Source: Cokeromyces recurvatus (taxonomy: Eukaryota > Mucoromycota > Mucoromycetes > Mucorales > Mucoraceae). Taken from it: DNA of 64,000 nucleotides. Made by a program: the position numbers and the translations under genes. Where the stretch lies: positions 310,001-374,000 of the forward strand of contig NW_026251396.1 of NCBI RefSeq assembly GCF_025118155.1, given 5' to 3'. How positions within the stretch are numbered: the stretch's first letter is position 1; each line of letters begins with the position of its first letter. A model generated the notes under the pieces. It saw only the letters and a program-made list of their open reading frames with translations. It had not been told where the DNA came from and searched no databases. Below are positions 23,841 through 35,407 of this stretch, in pieces.

Positions 23841-24137
23841 TATAATTATTTAACTACAATAAAAGCAATTTTCTTCAAAAAGGATTAGAATCAAAGTACT
23901 TGTTTGTTGTTTTACAAAACCATCCTTTTTTCGTAAACACGAAGTCTTTTTCTTCATCATCAGTATCAGTAGTAGCATTACTGAAATCCTCCATACTGTC
24001 ACTGTTGGAGCAATCGTCATCGCCATCAAGACTAGTACCTGAAGCAGTTTCATACGTATCGATGTTCTTTTTAGGGATTTTCGAAAAAGATACATCATTA
24101 CAAGGTGGGTAGGTGCCATTGGCTCTCTGTTGTGCAC
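21442..24137 (-). pseudogene. Decayed tnp2-type (CACTA/Plavaka-like) transposase
   Basis: Cut-and-paste transposase relic on the minus strand. From 5' to 3' there is an acidic N-terminal segment (about 24110-23870, TASGTSLDGDDDCSNSDS). Next is a helical region with VVCPECNYIYDYEDV (about 23510-23012, with a 60-70 bp intron joining VVK to GLKKYV). The core at 22910-22284 holds MLSLNIDWFTPTKT, AIYLIINNLPRNERF, ILVGLIPGPSEPSLSNIN, RCALSTINCDIPALKKTCGF, CHKCANKFPGQ and FDNVDCEPW. Then come WSELHRLHYLDLVHCTTVDG and RNLYLGTAKKM, and last FRSWTVVYSLLLLKGRI, MHLHLCQTIRDFGPMYS and WLFSFERANGDIKG, stop at 21442. Lesions: a frameshift near 23020, an in-frame stop near 22284 and a frameshift at the A-run near 22100. 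Family order is clear; the precise subfamily is not. Confidence 0.8.
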
Positions 24138-24798
24138 TTTAGTGACTTACAAATATCGTGAGCCAAATGTAAACTTGGAGCAGAAGCATGAGCCGATAAG
24201 AAAAGAGCGCGTTATGTTGTATATACTTGTATTAAATCCGTTCAGTGAATCACCACACCATAACCAACTGATCGACTCTCATTAGGTAAGAGGTTCCCAG
24301 AGATTAGAACAGGACTTTCGACAATTACTTATCCTAAATTGACCTGTAGCTCTTTTCATCTTGGAAACAAGACAAGGTGATTCATACGAGCAGTTCAAAA
24401 TAAGAGGTTTAAAAGTCTATAATACATATACTATAATCTTCGAAGCAAATAAAATCTGAATGACTTATTAAAGTGTTTTTTTTTACGAAATGCAACTTCT
24501 CGCCTTTGGAGCTAATAAATGCGCGTTAATGAATAGAATGTTAAGGATTTTTTTTATGTTTACTATTAAAAAATAATGTAAAAGAATATCTCAAAGGCGA
24601 CCAAATAAAGTGACCAGCTGATTATGGGAAAAGTGACCAAGTAAAGTTCAAAAAAATAACCAATTAGACTTCAAACTTATGACCAAACAAGGCTGAAAAA
24701 AATAAGCAGTTCATTTTAAAAATCCGACTAACATTTTCAAAAAAAAAAAAAAAAATGTCCAATTGACGGCAGACGCATTATAATAGCTAAACCCCCAA
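24138..24798. other. Flank of the tnp2 relic, AT-rich with motif array
   Basis: No gene. It holds A/T runs (24739-24754) and the GACCAA array listed separately. It may include the 5' end of the tnp2-bearing element, but I found no matching terminal inverted repeat or target duplication. Confidence 0.4.
24599..24686. repeat. Array of GACCA(A) motifs
   Basis: Five close copies of a (T/C)GACCA(A/G) or TAACCAA motif occur at about 24599, 24612, 24635, 24658 and 24681, most followed by TAAAG- or AAG-like sequence. Direct repeats at irregular 13-23 bp spacing next to a transposase are typical of subterminal transposase-binding sites. That role is inferred. Confidence 0.45.
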
Positions 24799-24799
24799 G

Positions 24800-25235
24800 T
24801 CTTGCCCCTTCCATCCAAATGAACTCCTCACACACACGCTCACATAGTTTTTCTTGTTTGCATATGAATAACCGTCTTCAGATGCCCCAAATCTATTGAA
24901 GATCCACTCTCATATCTCTTGAACATATTACCATCAACATTCCATACTAAGAAAGTGAGAAAATCAATTGATGCCTGGCTCATACGCTGGCCTTCTATAT
25001 GTGCAATTCTGCTTGGAGATGGACTATCTAGCTTCACTCCCAAATCCCTGAACCCTCTGACCATCATCTTCTTTCAATACAGTAACGATTCTCTGATAGT
25101 TAATCATCATCACTTATACATACACTTTAACATTTTCCCTTTTATATCCCAAAAGAGTTTTTCGTTCCTTTTTTTTCCATAGCGATCTGACCAGGGCAAA
25201 ACAGCATATACAAATGCTATGTGCTCATTGGTCTT
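24800..25235 (+). mobile_element. Second, diverged copy of the retroelement 3' end
   Basis: Aligns by eye with 8270-8750. It shares CTACATATG-type sequence coding CLHMNNRLQMP and CATACGCTGGCCTTCTATATGTGCAATTCT-type sequence coding RWP.IC.IL. The tail contains atcccaaaagagtttttc and tgtgctcattggt. Unlike the first copy it has no poly-A run, but is followed by T-rich sequence, and its reading frame is broken. It is therefore an older fragment of the same repeat family. Confidence 0.5.
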
Positions 25236-25707
25236 TTTTTTTAATTTTTTAAATAAAATTCTTCTTTAATGGTAATAGCTAAAAAAAAAAAGAGAATCAA
25301 TAATTTCTGAAAAGAGTTTAGGGCACAAAATGTTTACGTTATTAGAATATTCGGGGCAAAGGATTCTCCTAAAGTAGCACTGTTCTTTTTTTTTTTTTAA
25401 AGAAATAGTATTCGACAGCCTAATACTGTGTTTCTTATTCTATTTTTCTTCTATTTCGGTAGAATCTGTTAATTGATTTATTCTATTTCTTAAATTCTCT
25501 TCATGTTTTGTACTTATTATAATCATTATGAGAAGTTTTTCTGAATAAAATAAAAAAAAATATACTCATTCAAACGTATGTTACAAAAAAATATAGAAAA
25601 TCGTCTCATGTTAAAATTTATTATTTCTAAATAAATACTGCTTTTTTTTTCTTTTTTTTCCTTCTTTTTCTTTGTTATTTTTTTTTTCTTTTTTCTCTTA
25701 TTTCACT
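25236..25707. other. AT-rich intergenic stretch
   Basis: No gene or repeat recognised. T-rich sequence just before 25708 (ttttttttcttttttctc) could be the core promoter and leader of the small ORF that follows. Confidence 0.4.
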
Positions 25708-25977
25708 ATGACAAGCCAAGATTATAAATTTGAATTCTTAAACTTAACTTGCAATAGCCATCATCAAGAGGAAGAAGAGAAAACTTTTTCTTCTACACAT
25801 GATCTTGCAGAAATGATGCTTTATGCATTTGTGGATAATACACCTTCTGTTGCTGACTTACTTTGGTCTAAACAACTGCTTCAACAAGATGATTTCTTAA
25901 AGCTTACTCCTGATAACCAAGAATGGGATGAAGAACAAGTCATTACCTTTTCTACCCATGAACCTTTCAATACATAA
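25708..25977 (+). CDS. Hypothetical small acidic protein (89 aa)
   Basis: An intronless frame starting MTSQDYKFEFLNLTCN and ending in THEPFNT, with stop at 25975-25977. It is acidic and hydrophilic, with a poly-Glu stretch near residue 20 and no membrane segment or known domain. Support for coding comes from a composition richer in G/C than the flanks, a normal amino acid mix, and a T/C-rich fungal-style leader directly before the ATG. I do not recognise a family. It lies 180 bp before DDB1 on the same strand and could also be a short regulatory peptide gene. Confidence 0.45.
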   Translation: MTSQDYKFEFLNLTCNSHHQEEEEKTFSSTHDLAEMMLYAFVDNTPSVADLLWSKQLLQQDDFLKLTPDNQEWDEEQVITFSTHEPFNT

Positions 25978-26156
25978 TAAATATCTTCATAAAGTATCAA
26001 TTATATATAGTTGTGATTGGCTGAATCAAAAAATAAAAAATAAAAAATAAAAAATAAAAATAAAATAAAAAATAAAATAAAAAATAAAATAAAATAAAAT
26101 AAATAACGAAATTTGAATTCTATATCATTCCTTCCTTTTTTTTTTCTGAACATATA

Positions 26157-29100
26157 ATGAGCTATTATAAATATGTCGTCACAGCACAGAAACCTACAGC
26201 AGTACAGTTTGCTGTAAAAGGCTCATTTACTTCATCGTACGAAACCAATCTCATTTTGGGGTACTAAATTTATTTCCACAAATGCAAAGATTATTCTTCA
26301 TGTACTTATACTTTAAGTTTAGTAAAGGAACACGTATTGAAGTTTATACGATCACTCCTGATGGTTTAAAATCAACTATTGATTTTAGCATTCATGGAAC
26401 TATCATTGCTCTGAATTTATATATACCTCAAGTAAATACATTAAAAATCTATCTATTATATATATATGTTTATACACATTTAAACGCGTTATATATCTAA
26501 CCTTTGTTTCAAGTCTCGAAATAAGGCATCACTCTTCTTAATCACTTCTCGACATAAATACTGTGTTTTATCTTATGATAGTTCACAACAACAAATCATT
26601 ACAGAATCAAGCGGTGAAATAGGTTTTCCTGGTCAGCCTGGTCATGAGACTTTAGATGCACATCTAACGATCGATCCATCTTGTCGATATTTTGCAACAA
26701 CTCTATATGAATCTACAGTAACCATCATCATACCAGAATTTACAAAACCTAAAGAGTTTACAGTCCCACACGTATTACGAAAAATATCATTGCGTTCTAA
26801 AGAAGGTAGAAGACGCCAAGATATCACATTACAACATCCAAGTGATTATATAAACTTTAGGTATATAACAAAATAACAACTCCCATATACACAACATATG
26901 TATTTAATATTCCTTGCAGTTTATCAGATAAACAAATAGTTTCTTTAGCTTTTTTACAAGATACATCAACAGAATCTACATTACTTATTTTATATGATGA
27001 TGCACTTGGACGCCGTTACTTGCAAGCTTTTACGATCGATCTTAAAAATAGAAAATTAGTACCTGGCGACATTGTCTTGGATCATTTTGAATCAGATGCA
27101 AATTTATTAATAGCTATGCCTCCTACTATCGGTGGTGTTGTTTTAATTGCTGGTAGATTTATTCGATACCTTAAACCAAATCAACCTCCTATTGCTATTG
27201 GCATTAGACCATCTATAATTAATAGGTAAAAAAAAAAAAAAACCATCGAATACTACTAATTTTACTAACCCTAATTATAGCTTTTCAATTATGAATGATG
27301 AAGGATCTCGTATTTTATTAGGCGATGTGGAAGGAACACTACATCTTTTAACTTTAACAATTACAAATAATCATGTAGATGCACTATGTGTTATTGGCTT
27401 AGGAAATGTAAGTTTAAATAAACATGTCAATGTCATACACAAACTTATATAAGCAATGAAATATTTTACTAGATCTCTATACCCTCTTGTTTAGTTTATT
27501 TAGATAATGATGTTATATTTGTTGGGTCGATTGTAGGAGATTCACAACTGATTCATGTGCAGCGAACAACAAATGCAGAAAATGGTGAAATATTGAAAGT
27601 TATTGATGAGTTTGCCAATTTAGCTCCCATTACAGATTTCTGTGTAGCTGATCTCGACAAGCAAGGACAAACACAATTGATTGCATGTTCAGGTGTAGCT
27701 CAAGATAGTTCATTAAGAATCATTCGTAATGGTGTTGGATTAAATGAATTAGCAGCTATTGAGATCAGTGGGGTTAAAGGCGTTTGGGCTTTACGTTCTT
27801 CATTTTATAATGAACATGATGATGTATTATTGATTTCTTTTGTGAACCAAACTCGACTATTAGCATTACGTGATAATACTATGATGCAATTAGATACATA
27901 TTCGTGCATAGAATTTGATTGTAGAACATTAATAGCAGCTAATGTAAAAGAGGACATGATTATTCAAGTGACAGATAAAAGTGTAAGGTTAATGGATGCA
28001 AATTGTTCTAGTCTTGATTTATTAGATGAATGGAAGCCTGACGATCATAGTCAAATTACAGTTGCATCTGTTAATCCTTCACAATGTGTTCTTTCTATTG
28101 GATATGGTAGACTTGTTGCGCTTTATATTAAAGATAGAAAACTACATTTGATGGGGTAAAACATAATATATATAAATATATAAATATATAAATATATATG
28201 TATGTATAATGATATTAATACAATACACATATATTCTAGTACAACACAACTTCCTAATGAGATTTCATGTATTGATATAAGTCCTATTCAATCGGGTCAT
28301 GTTATGGAATCCAGCGTTGCGGCAATTGGTGTATGGCAAAATGTAGGCGTATGCCTGCTTTCTTTACCCAGTCTTAAACTAATAGCAGAAGAACGTTTAG
28401 CAGGAACAGTCATGCCACGCTCAATATTGATGGCACAGTTTGAAAATATATGTTATCTACTTGTTGCTCTTGGTGATGGACAATTCTATAATTTCAAGTT
28501 AGATACAGAGCAAGGCATATTATTTGATAAAAAACGTACCTTTCTTGGAAAATTACCTATTAGTTTAAGTACATTTACTTCAAATGGTACAACACATGTC
28601 TTTGCAGCTTCGGACAAACCAAGTGTGATTCATAGTCGAAACAATAAACTTGTATATTCAAATGTAAATTTAAAGGAAGTGAGATGCGCCACATCCTTTA
28701 ACAGTCTTAGTTTCCCTGATGCAGTTGCGTTGACGACTCAAGATAGTCTTGTTATAGGACAAATGGAGGAAATTCAAAAATTACACATCACAAAGATACC
28801 TACTCGAGATACACCGAGACGTATTACATATCAAGAAAAATCAAGGACATTTGGTATTATAACCGAGCGCATTACTTCAGAACCCTATACATCCACTACG
28901 ACAACCGGAGGTTTTGAAATCTTAGATGACCAGTCATTTGATGTTCTTGATCGTCTTTACTTTAAATATTTTGAAAGACCATTAGCAGTTACATCCATGA
29001 CATTTGAAAATGATAATACAGAATATTATATTTTAGCAACAGGGAAAGAGACAGATGAATATGAAAGTAAAAGTACAGGCCGAATTATTATACTTCAAGT

Positions 29101-30196
29101 GACTTCTGAGCGTAAGCTAAGAGTTGTTAGTCAAATAAAGACAAATGGTATGACAGATTGTATAAAACCTTTTCAGGGAAAACTGTTAGCAAGTGTGAGA
29201 GGCATGGTAAAAATTGATCAAATAAAAAAAAACAAGTGGTATAATAATTTTGTTTTAAACTTATACATCATTATCTATAACTAGATTTGTGTTTATAAAT
29301 GGGAAAATAGACCTGGTATTCAGTCACTTGCTTTAGTTTGTTCACAAAGAGTGCCGTCCATAACAGAATGTATGACGACTTATGGAGATAATATCATTAC
29401 GGGAGATATGATGTACTCTATTGTCCATTTACGTTATAATTCCAAGACAGAAACTTTAGTTGAAGTAGCAGCTCACGAAAAATTAAAAGAGATATTAGCT
29501 ATCGAGGCTACTAATGAAAACTTTTATGTGGCTGCTGAAAGAGAGGGACATTTATTTGTTGTTGAGAAATGCAATGAAGATACATTGAATGATGAACCTC
29601 TTTTAGAAACTGTTAGTATCTGGCATCTTGGTGATTCTGTTCGCAAGTTTAGATTTGGTAAATCTTTGAAACTATTTTATTTTATTTTATTCTATTTATT
29701 TATTTATTCTTAAATAACAACCTTTTTGATACTGTGTAGGATCATTGGGTATGAATAATGCAGATCCTGATCGTAAACCAGAAGTATCTAGCTTAATATT
29801 TGCCACAGCAAGTGGCGCTATAGGCTTAATTACAGATTTATCCATTGATAGATTTAAACTTTTAGATCAAATGCAATATAATATGTCTAAAGTGGTGAAA
29901 AGTATTGGTAATCTTAGTCATATTGAGTAAGTGATTTTTTTTTAAAAAAAAAACAAAAGTGTATGTTATTAGTTTAAGCTAACTTACTCTTGTATAGCTG
30001 GCGAAGTGTTTCTATCATGGATAGAAAAGATCAAGCGATTAACTTTATTGATGGGGACTTGATTGAAAGCTTTTTAGATTTAACACCTCAGCAAATGCAA
30101 GCCGTAGTGGATGGACTTTATGGAGGTCGTAAACTTGATAAATCGGTAGAAGACCTTTGTAAAGTGGTAGAAGAATTAATGAGTGCTCATCCTTAA
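26157..30196 (+). CDS. DDB1: DNA damage-binding protein 1 (CPSF_A family, CUL4 adaptor)
   Basis: Three-beta-propeller adaptor that links DCAF receptors to the CUL4-RING ubiquitin ligase and takes part in nucleotide excision repair. The N-terminus MSYYKYVVTAQKPTAVQ is diagnostic. Exons begin 26157-26260, 26323-26431 and from 26514, with several more to 30196. Later segments match the family in order: ILYDDALGRRYLQAF, GSRILLGDVEGTLHLLTL, VYLDNDVIFVGSIVGDSQLI, GSLRIIRNG-like SSLRIIRNGVGLNELAAIE, GVKGVWALRS, ISLSTFTSNGTTHVFAASDK-type propeller strands, and the C-terminus FIDGDLIESFLDLTPQQMQ and LCKVVEELMSAHP. Total is about 1,100 residues, as expected. DDB1 is missing from Saccharomyces, so it argues for a filamentous or early-diverging fungus. 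The gene converges on CCT7 with 136 bp between stops. Confidence 0.95.
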
Positions 30197-30332
30197 CTAT
30201 TTAATTGTAAATAATAATAAACTTGGCATACAGAAAAAAAAAAAATTAAAGTGGGATATGTATAATTATTTTTATTTATTTATGTGGGGCGTTTTTTTTT
30301 CTCTTCTTTTCTTTTCTTTTCTTTTCTTTTTT

Positions 30333-32476
30333 TTATCGGCTGGGCATCATACCACGTCCACGACCAGCACCACGAGGCATTTGTGGACCAGCTTGAGGCT
30401 TTTCACTTTGTGCATTCTTTACAGTTTCATCAACAGATAAAATCAAACAAGCAGCTTCAGTAGCAGCAGCAATTGCGTTTGTCTTCACGAGTGCTGGTTC
30501 CCAAACAAAGGCTTCATAATTATCTGCAATTGTTTCATTATTAATATCAACGCCATACCAAACACCTCCCTGAGCATGTTTCATTCTTAATTTGTTCAAA
30601 ATATCTGTAGCATCAAAACCAGCATTATCACACAATTGTCTAGGAATGATTTCTAATGCCTTTGCAAAGGCACTAATAATGAGTTGCTGTTTGCCTTCAA
30701 TTGTACGAGAATGCATACGAAGATATTTAGAAAGCTCCATTTCTGTAGCACCACCACCTGCGACTACTAAATTATTTTTAATAGCACGTCTAACGATCAT
30801 GATAGCATCATGAAGAGAACGTTCTACTTCAGCAATAAATTGTTCTGCACCACCACGAAGAATCAAAGTACATGTCTTGGCTTGAGGACATCCTTCAAAG
30901 ATATTGAAACGTTCACCACCTACTTGCTTTTCTTCAAAGGATTCACATTGACCTAAATGTTCAGGTTTTAAATCAGAACATGTTGACTGAATTGAACCTC
31001 CCACAGCTTGAACAACACGATCCATATCATCCTTTGCAACGCGACCAGCACAGAAAATATCTCGATCGGCAAAGTATTGTGTAGCCAAGTCACCAATAGG
31101 TAATTTAGAAAGAACAACCTTGGCACCACTAGCTACGATAGCTTCAAGTTTTTGGTAAATAATTTGCCATTCAGCATCTACAATAGCTTGATATTCAGAT
31201 ACTTGTTCAACACGAACTTCAGCATTGTCCTTCTCTGCCTTCAATTCAAGCTCAACATTGAGACAAAGGACCTTGGGATTCTTGAAAGACTTGGGTTGCT
31301 GTTCAAAACCAGCATATGAAAAAGTCTTTTTAAAGGCCACACCTTTGACAAGAATTGAGTCTTGCATGGCGCCACCAGGAACACGCTTGATACCAATCAA
31401 ACGTTCATTTAAGCTTTCTTGATCAAGTGACATGACAGCATCGACAACCATTTTTGTAAAAAACTCTTTTTGAGAATAAATTAATTTAGAATTCATAGCA
31501 GTGGCTGCACATTTTGAGAGTAAATCACGGAATTCGCTAAATAAAAAAAAAAAAAAAAAAAAAGATTAAATAAGGGCTTACATGTAATTTAAATATGTAT
31601 AGTTTACGTTTCGTTATTTTTATCAATCTTGACAGCTAATTCCTTTACTTTATCAATAGCCAAACGAGCAGCTTGTCTATATCCCTTAATAATCACATGG
31701 GGGCTAACACCTTCTTCAATATAACTTTTGATTTCTTTTAATAATTCACCGGCAAGTAAAACAACACTAGTAGTACCATCACCCACCTTGAAAAAAAAAT
31801 ATAAGTTTTATAAGTAAATCTTGAAAGCAACATTATTTTTTTTTCCTTTTATTTACCTCAGCATCTTGAGAACGAGCAATATCTACTAATGTCTTTGCAG
31901 CAGGATGAACAATATCAAGCAACTTCATGATAGTAGCGCCATCATTAGAGATCGTTACTTCACCTTTGCTGTCAACCATAAGTTTATCCATGCCTCTAGG
32001 ACCCAAAGTTGTTCTGATAGTATCAACAACAGCAGAACAAGCATTAATATTCGAAAGAAGTTGTCCCTTTCCCTGAGAAGTATCGGTACCTTCTTTTAAA
32101 AGGATAATTTGTGGTTGCTAAATGTATATATATATAAATGTATATAAAATAGATGATGAATTAGTTATGTTCTAAATTAAACTTAATTAGAAATGAAGAA
32201 AGAAAGGTCAATTAAAATGAAAGATCTCGATCTATATTAATTTTAATTGCTGATTCTAATTAAGAATGTTGATTATATGACTGCATCCAGTTTATGATGA
32301 TGATGAAAGAAGGTGATGGAACTTTTTTTTTTGGAAATAAAAAAAAACGCGTCATAGAGAAATAAGTTTCTTTTTGTAAATATTTTGTTGTTTTTTGTCT
32401 TCTTTCTTTCTTTCTTTCTAGTTATTAAGTAATAAAAAATATTTAATTCAATATTTACCATCATGGGAGGCGCCAT
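30333..32476 (-). CDS. CCT7: T-complex protein 1 subunit eta (CCT7)
   Basis: Subunit of the cytosolic CCT/TRiC chaperonin that folds actin, tubulin and WD-repeat proteins. Exon 1 is tiny: MAPPMM (32476 to about 32459). Later exons give [52 protein letters not shown], the ATP-site [18 protein letters not shown] (about 31786), and the large last exon 31496-30333. That last exon contains [74 protein letters not shown] and [13 protein letters not shown]. The C-terminus is the eta-type Gly/Arg-rich tail ([13 protein letters not shown]). The subunit type follows from the [13 protein letters not shown] segment and this tail. Length about 555 residues. Confidence 0.96.
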
Positions 32477-33583
32477 GGTATATTAAATATTTGTATGTAA
32501 CTTGACAGAAAAAAAAAACGAGGGGAAAATCTCGAAAATTTTATTTTATTTTTTTTTTTTTCTTGACATTAACAAAAAGTCACGCCCAAAATGGAGTTTT
32601 AAAATTATATAGCTGAAGAAAATAGGTTGTGCCACAAAAAAATTGGAACGCTAATAATGAAAATAGGGCATTCATGTTTTTAGTTATAAAGTAGGCACAT
32701 CTTGGAATATAGTCTTATATAAACCATCTACAACCAGTTAATGATTGAAGAACATACGATATTAAATCATAGACAGTTGTAGATCTAGTAACATAAATTA
32801 CATAGATTTTTAATTCCTTTTGGTAAAAAGGGGTAGCTTTGATAATATTATTTGCAAGCAAGCTCTAGATACGAATATGAAGAATTTTATCTTATTTTCA
32901 ATGATAGTAAATATGGAAAGAGAGATCTTTTACTACAACTGCTATTGCAGATCAGAAATAATTTAATCTAATTAACTATTACTGTATTCACCAAACATGC
33001 TATATAATATTATAAGTTTTAGTTAGTAAGCAAATAGTATCAAGTATTTACTAATAACAATGAATGAACGAATCTTGAATTTCGCGTTATAGTTAATAAA
33101 CTAAATACTCTCCTAAGTCCCGTTGTTGGTAAAAGAAAAGTAAACAACTTTTGTGACTAACAGAATCATTGCAGAGTTTAAGATAAAAGTTATACGTGTA
33201 ATATAAACGCATACTATTGTTTTTTTAAAGGACACTTGAAAGAAATGATGGTCAAATCACAATAATTTATCTATTAAAAGCTCTCTTCACTTGAGAGTAC
33301 ACGGTTATCTATAATTTATTATCTATGTCCTTTAGCCAGGCACTTTCTGAACAAACTACCTGTATTATTAGTATCACTATGGTAGTTATTACGCTAGCCG
33401 ATCATTTATACCTTTTACACATACATACATACATACATACATATACATATATATATCTACAATGGGTTTTCAGATTCCTTCTTTCTCTCTAATATAACCT
33501 TCAACACATTATGTGTTTTCTGAAGATTATTAAAATTTTATTAAATAAAAAAAAATGCATTGAATCATGTTATTTTTTCTATA
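32477..33583. other. AT-rich intergenic region
   Basis: About 1.1 kb between the CCT7 start and the TRM6 stop. No gene or recognised repeat. The CCT7 promoter lies at its left end, next to T-rich sequence at 32536-32562. A (CATA)n run sits at about 33420-33443. The sequence gtgccacaaaaaaattggaac near 32630 faintly resembles the end of the older Tc1 relic at 56.1 kb, but no partner end was found. Confidence 0.4.
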
Positions 33584-35248
33584 TTACTGGGTTTCTTCCA
33601 TATTAACATTTTCTTCTAATTTCACTTCTTCCATCTTTTGGTCGTCTTGTTTCTCTTCCTTTTGGTTTGCTAAGGGTTCCTTTTTATCATTCTTCTTCTT
33701 CTTCTTTTTTGATCGTTTCTCGTTATCACCCCGTTTAGCAAGTGTTGGATCATAAGGACAATCGATAACACGTAAAGCAGACAAAAGATATCCACCACCC
33801 GCACTCATATTCATATTGGGATGCATACGACCTGGTAATACTTGATATTCACGTAAACTACTTTCAGTTACATCTGCATTCAAGAAGTCTCTTGTTCGAC
33901 GCATCCAAAAGGCAGCTTGTAATAGTACCTCCTTACTGAAACTATAAATGACAATAGGTCGAGATCCAGCTACATAGTCCTTTAAGACCTTAAGTACAGA
34001 CTCTGGTTGGAAGGCAGAAGAAATAATTAAACCGTCAAAGTCTCCCTCAAATAATAATTTTCTTGATTTTACTTTGTAGTCCCATGCTGTCTTTCGTCTT
34101 TGATAAGCTCTCTTTTGATCATCGTCTAATTGATTCACTTGATCTTCTGTTAAAACATCAAAAGGCTCTACATATTCATATCATTTGTTAGCGTATGCAT
34201 ATACATAGAATATGATAATGATATAGATATAGATATATACCTTCAGGAGTAGTAGGATCGATCATAGCGAATGGAACAGTATACAATGTGTCTTGAACTG
34301 ATTTAGGGAAATTCATATAACGTAAAATATCATAATTATGAAAGTCTCCTTCATGTAAAGCGACAAGTTGACCAAATCCACCCATTCGTTCCAAACAAGA
34401 AGCAACAATCAAGCCCTGAGTATCATCGACGACTAACAATTTAGCATTGGCATGTACATTAGCCATACTTAATAATATAGAAAGTGTGTCGATACGAATA
34501 TGCTTGATTTTCTCGGGATTTTTTGAAAAAAAATAATTTGAAATTGTATTTAATGTAGGTCTAACAGGTGTAAAGACCTTCATAAATCTATACATATAAA
34601 GGAAAGAGATGTTAGGAATTGTCACTTTGATAATCCCTATTTGTATATAATATTGATTTTTTACTTTTTCTTTTTACGTTCAATGTATTTAGCTTTCGAA
34701 TATTCCGTCTTTTTTGAAAATTCAGCGTGTGAATCAACCATCTTTTTAATAATTTCTTCTGTATCTAGTTCTCCACGCAGACCCATTTCTTTGAGTTTAA
34801 GTACTTCTTCATGTGATAGTTTCTGAACTGAGGTATCATCAATGATTGTTTGATTGTTTGCATCCGTTTCCTCTGTATATATGTATATAAAGTAGATTGT
34901 TAGTAAATAAAAATAAAATAAAATAAGCAGCTTACCTATACTAGTGTTTTTTGAAACATGTCCTACAGGTTTAATTTCACCTTTGTTTCCCATAATTTCA
35001 TAGGATAAACCATAAGGTTTCCCAATGAGATTGTCTGATTGGAAATTACCAAATTTTCCTAAACTGATCATACTAAACATCAATTAGTATCATAGCTTAA
35101 TATTTTTTTTCTTTTTGGAAAAAACAAAAAAAAAAGGAAAGAGAAAATGCCTTTACGTATTAGGTTTTAAATTAATAATTTTTGAATTGCCACTTGGCAT
35201 TTCAATGATAATAAATTGATGAGGCTGAATTAGATCATTATCTGCCAT
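33584..35248 (-). CDS. TRM6: tRNA (adenine(58)-N1)-methyltransferase non-catalytic subunit TRM6
   Basis: TRM6 (yeast Gcd10) pairs with catalytic TRM61 to make m1A58 in tRNA, including initiator tRNA-Met. Exon 1 begins MADNDLIQPHQFIIIEMPSG (35248). Next come MISLGKFGNFQSDNLIGKPY and GLSYEIMGNKGEI, then QKLSHEEVLKLKEMGLRGE, SKAKYIERKKKK, and VFTPVRPTLNTISNYFF. The Rossmann-like part gives IRIDTLSILLSMANVHANAK, LLVVDDTQGLIVASCLERMG and MIDPTTPEG. The last exon has KVKSRKLLFEGDFDGLIISS, MHPNMNMSAGGGYLLSALRV and a Lys/Glu-rich tail. Four or five short introns interrupt it. It lies 160 bp downstream of the MADS gene on the same strand. The family match covers nearly the whole protein. Confidence 0.93.
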
Positions 35249-35407
35249 TTTAGGGGGTTAAAGAAAGGTAGAAAAAAAATCAAATAAGAAAAGAAAGAGT
35301 ACAAATGAATTTCAATTAGTGACCGTTTTTATTGAAATTGAGGCTTATAAACTTTTATGCATAAAATTTATAGAAGCTTTTTTTTTTTTTTTATTATCAT
35401 TATTAAG

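Noticed and set aside
24840..25067. Minus-strand 75-codon frame
   Set aside because: It is antisense to a repeat whose plus strand matches the copy at 8.3 kb, so the plus strand is the meaningful one.
32625..32660. gtgccacaaaaaaattggaac as a Tc1 end
   Set aside because: No second end, TA-flanked boundary or transposase is nearby, and the resemblance to the 56.1-kb relic end is too short to rely on.
33584..33755. Plus-strand Phe-rich frame near 33567-33755
   Set aside because: It is the antisense of the Lys/Glu-rich C-terminal tail of TRM6.
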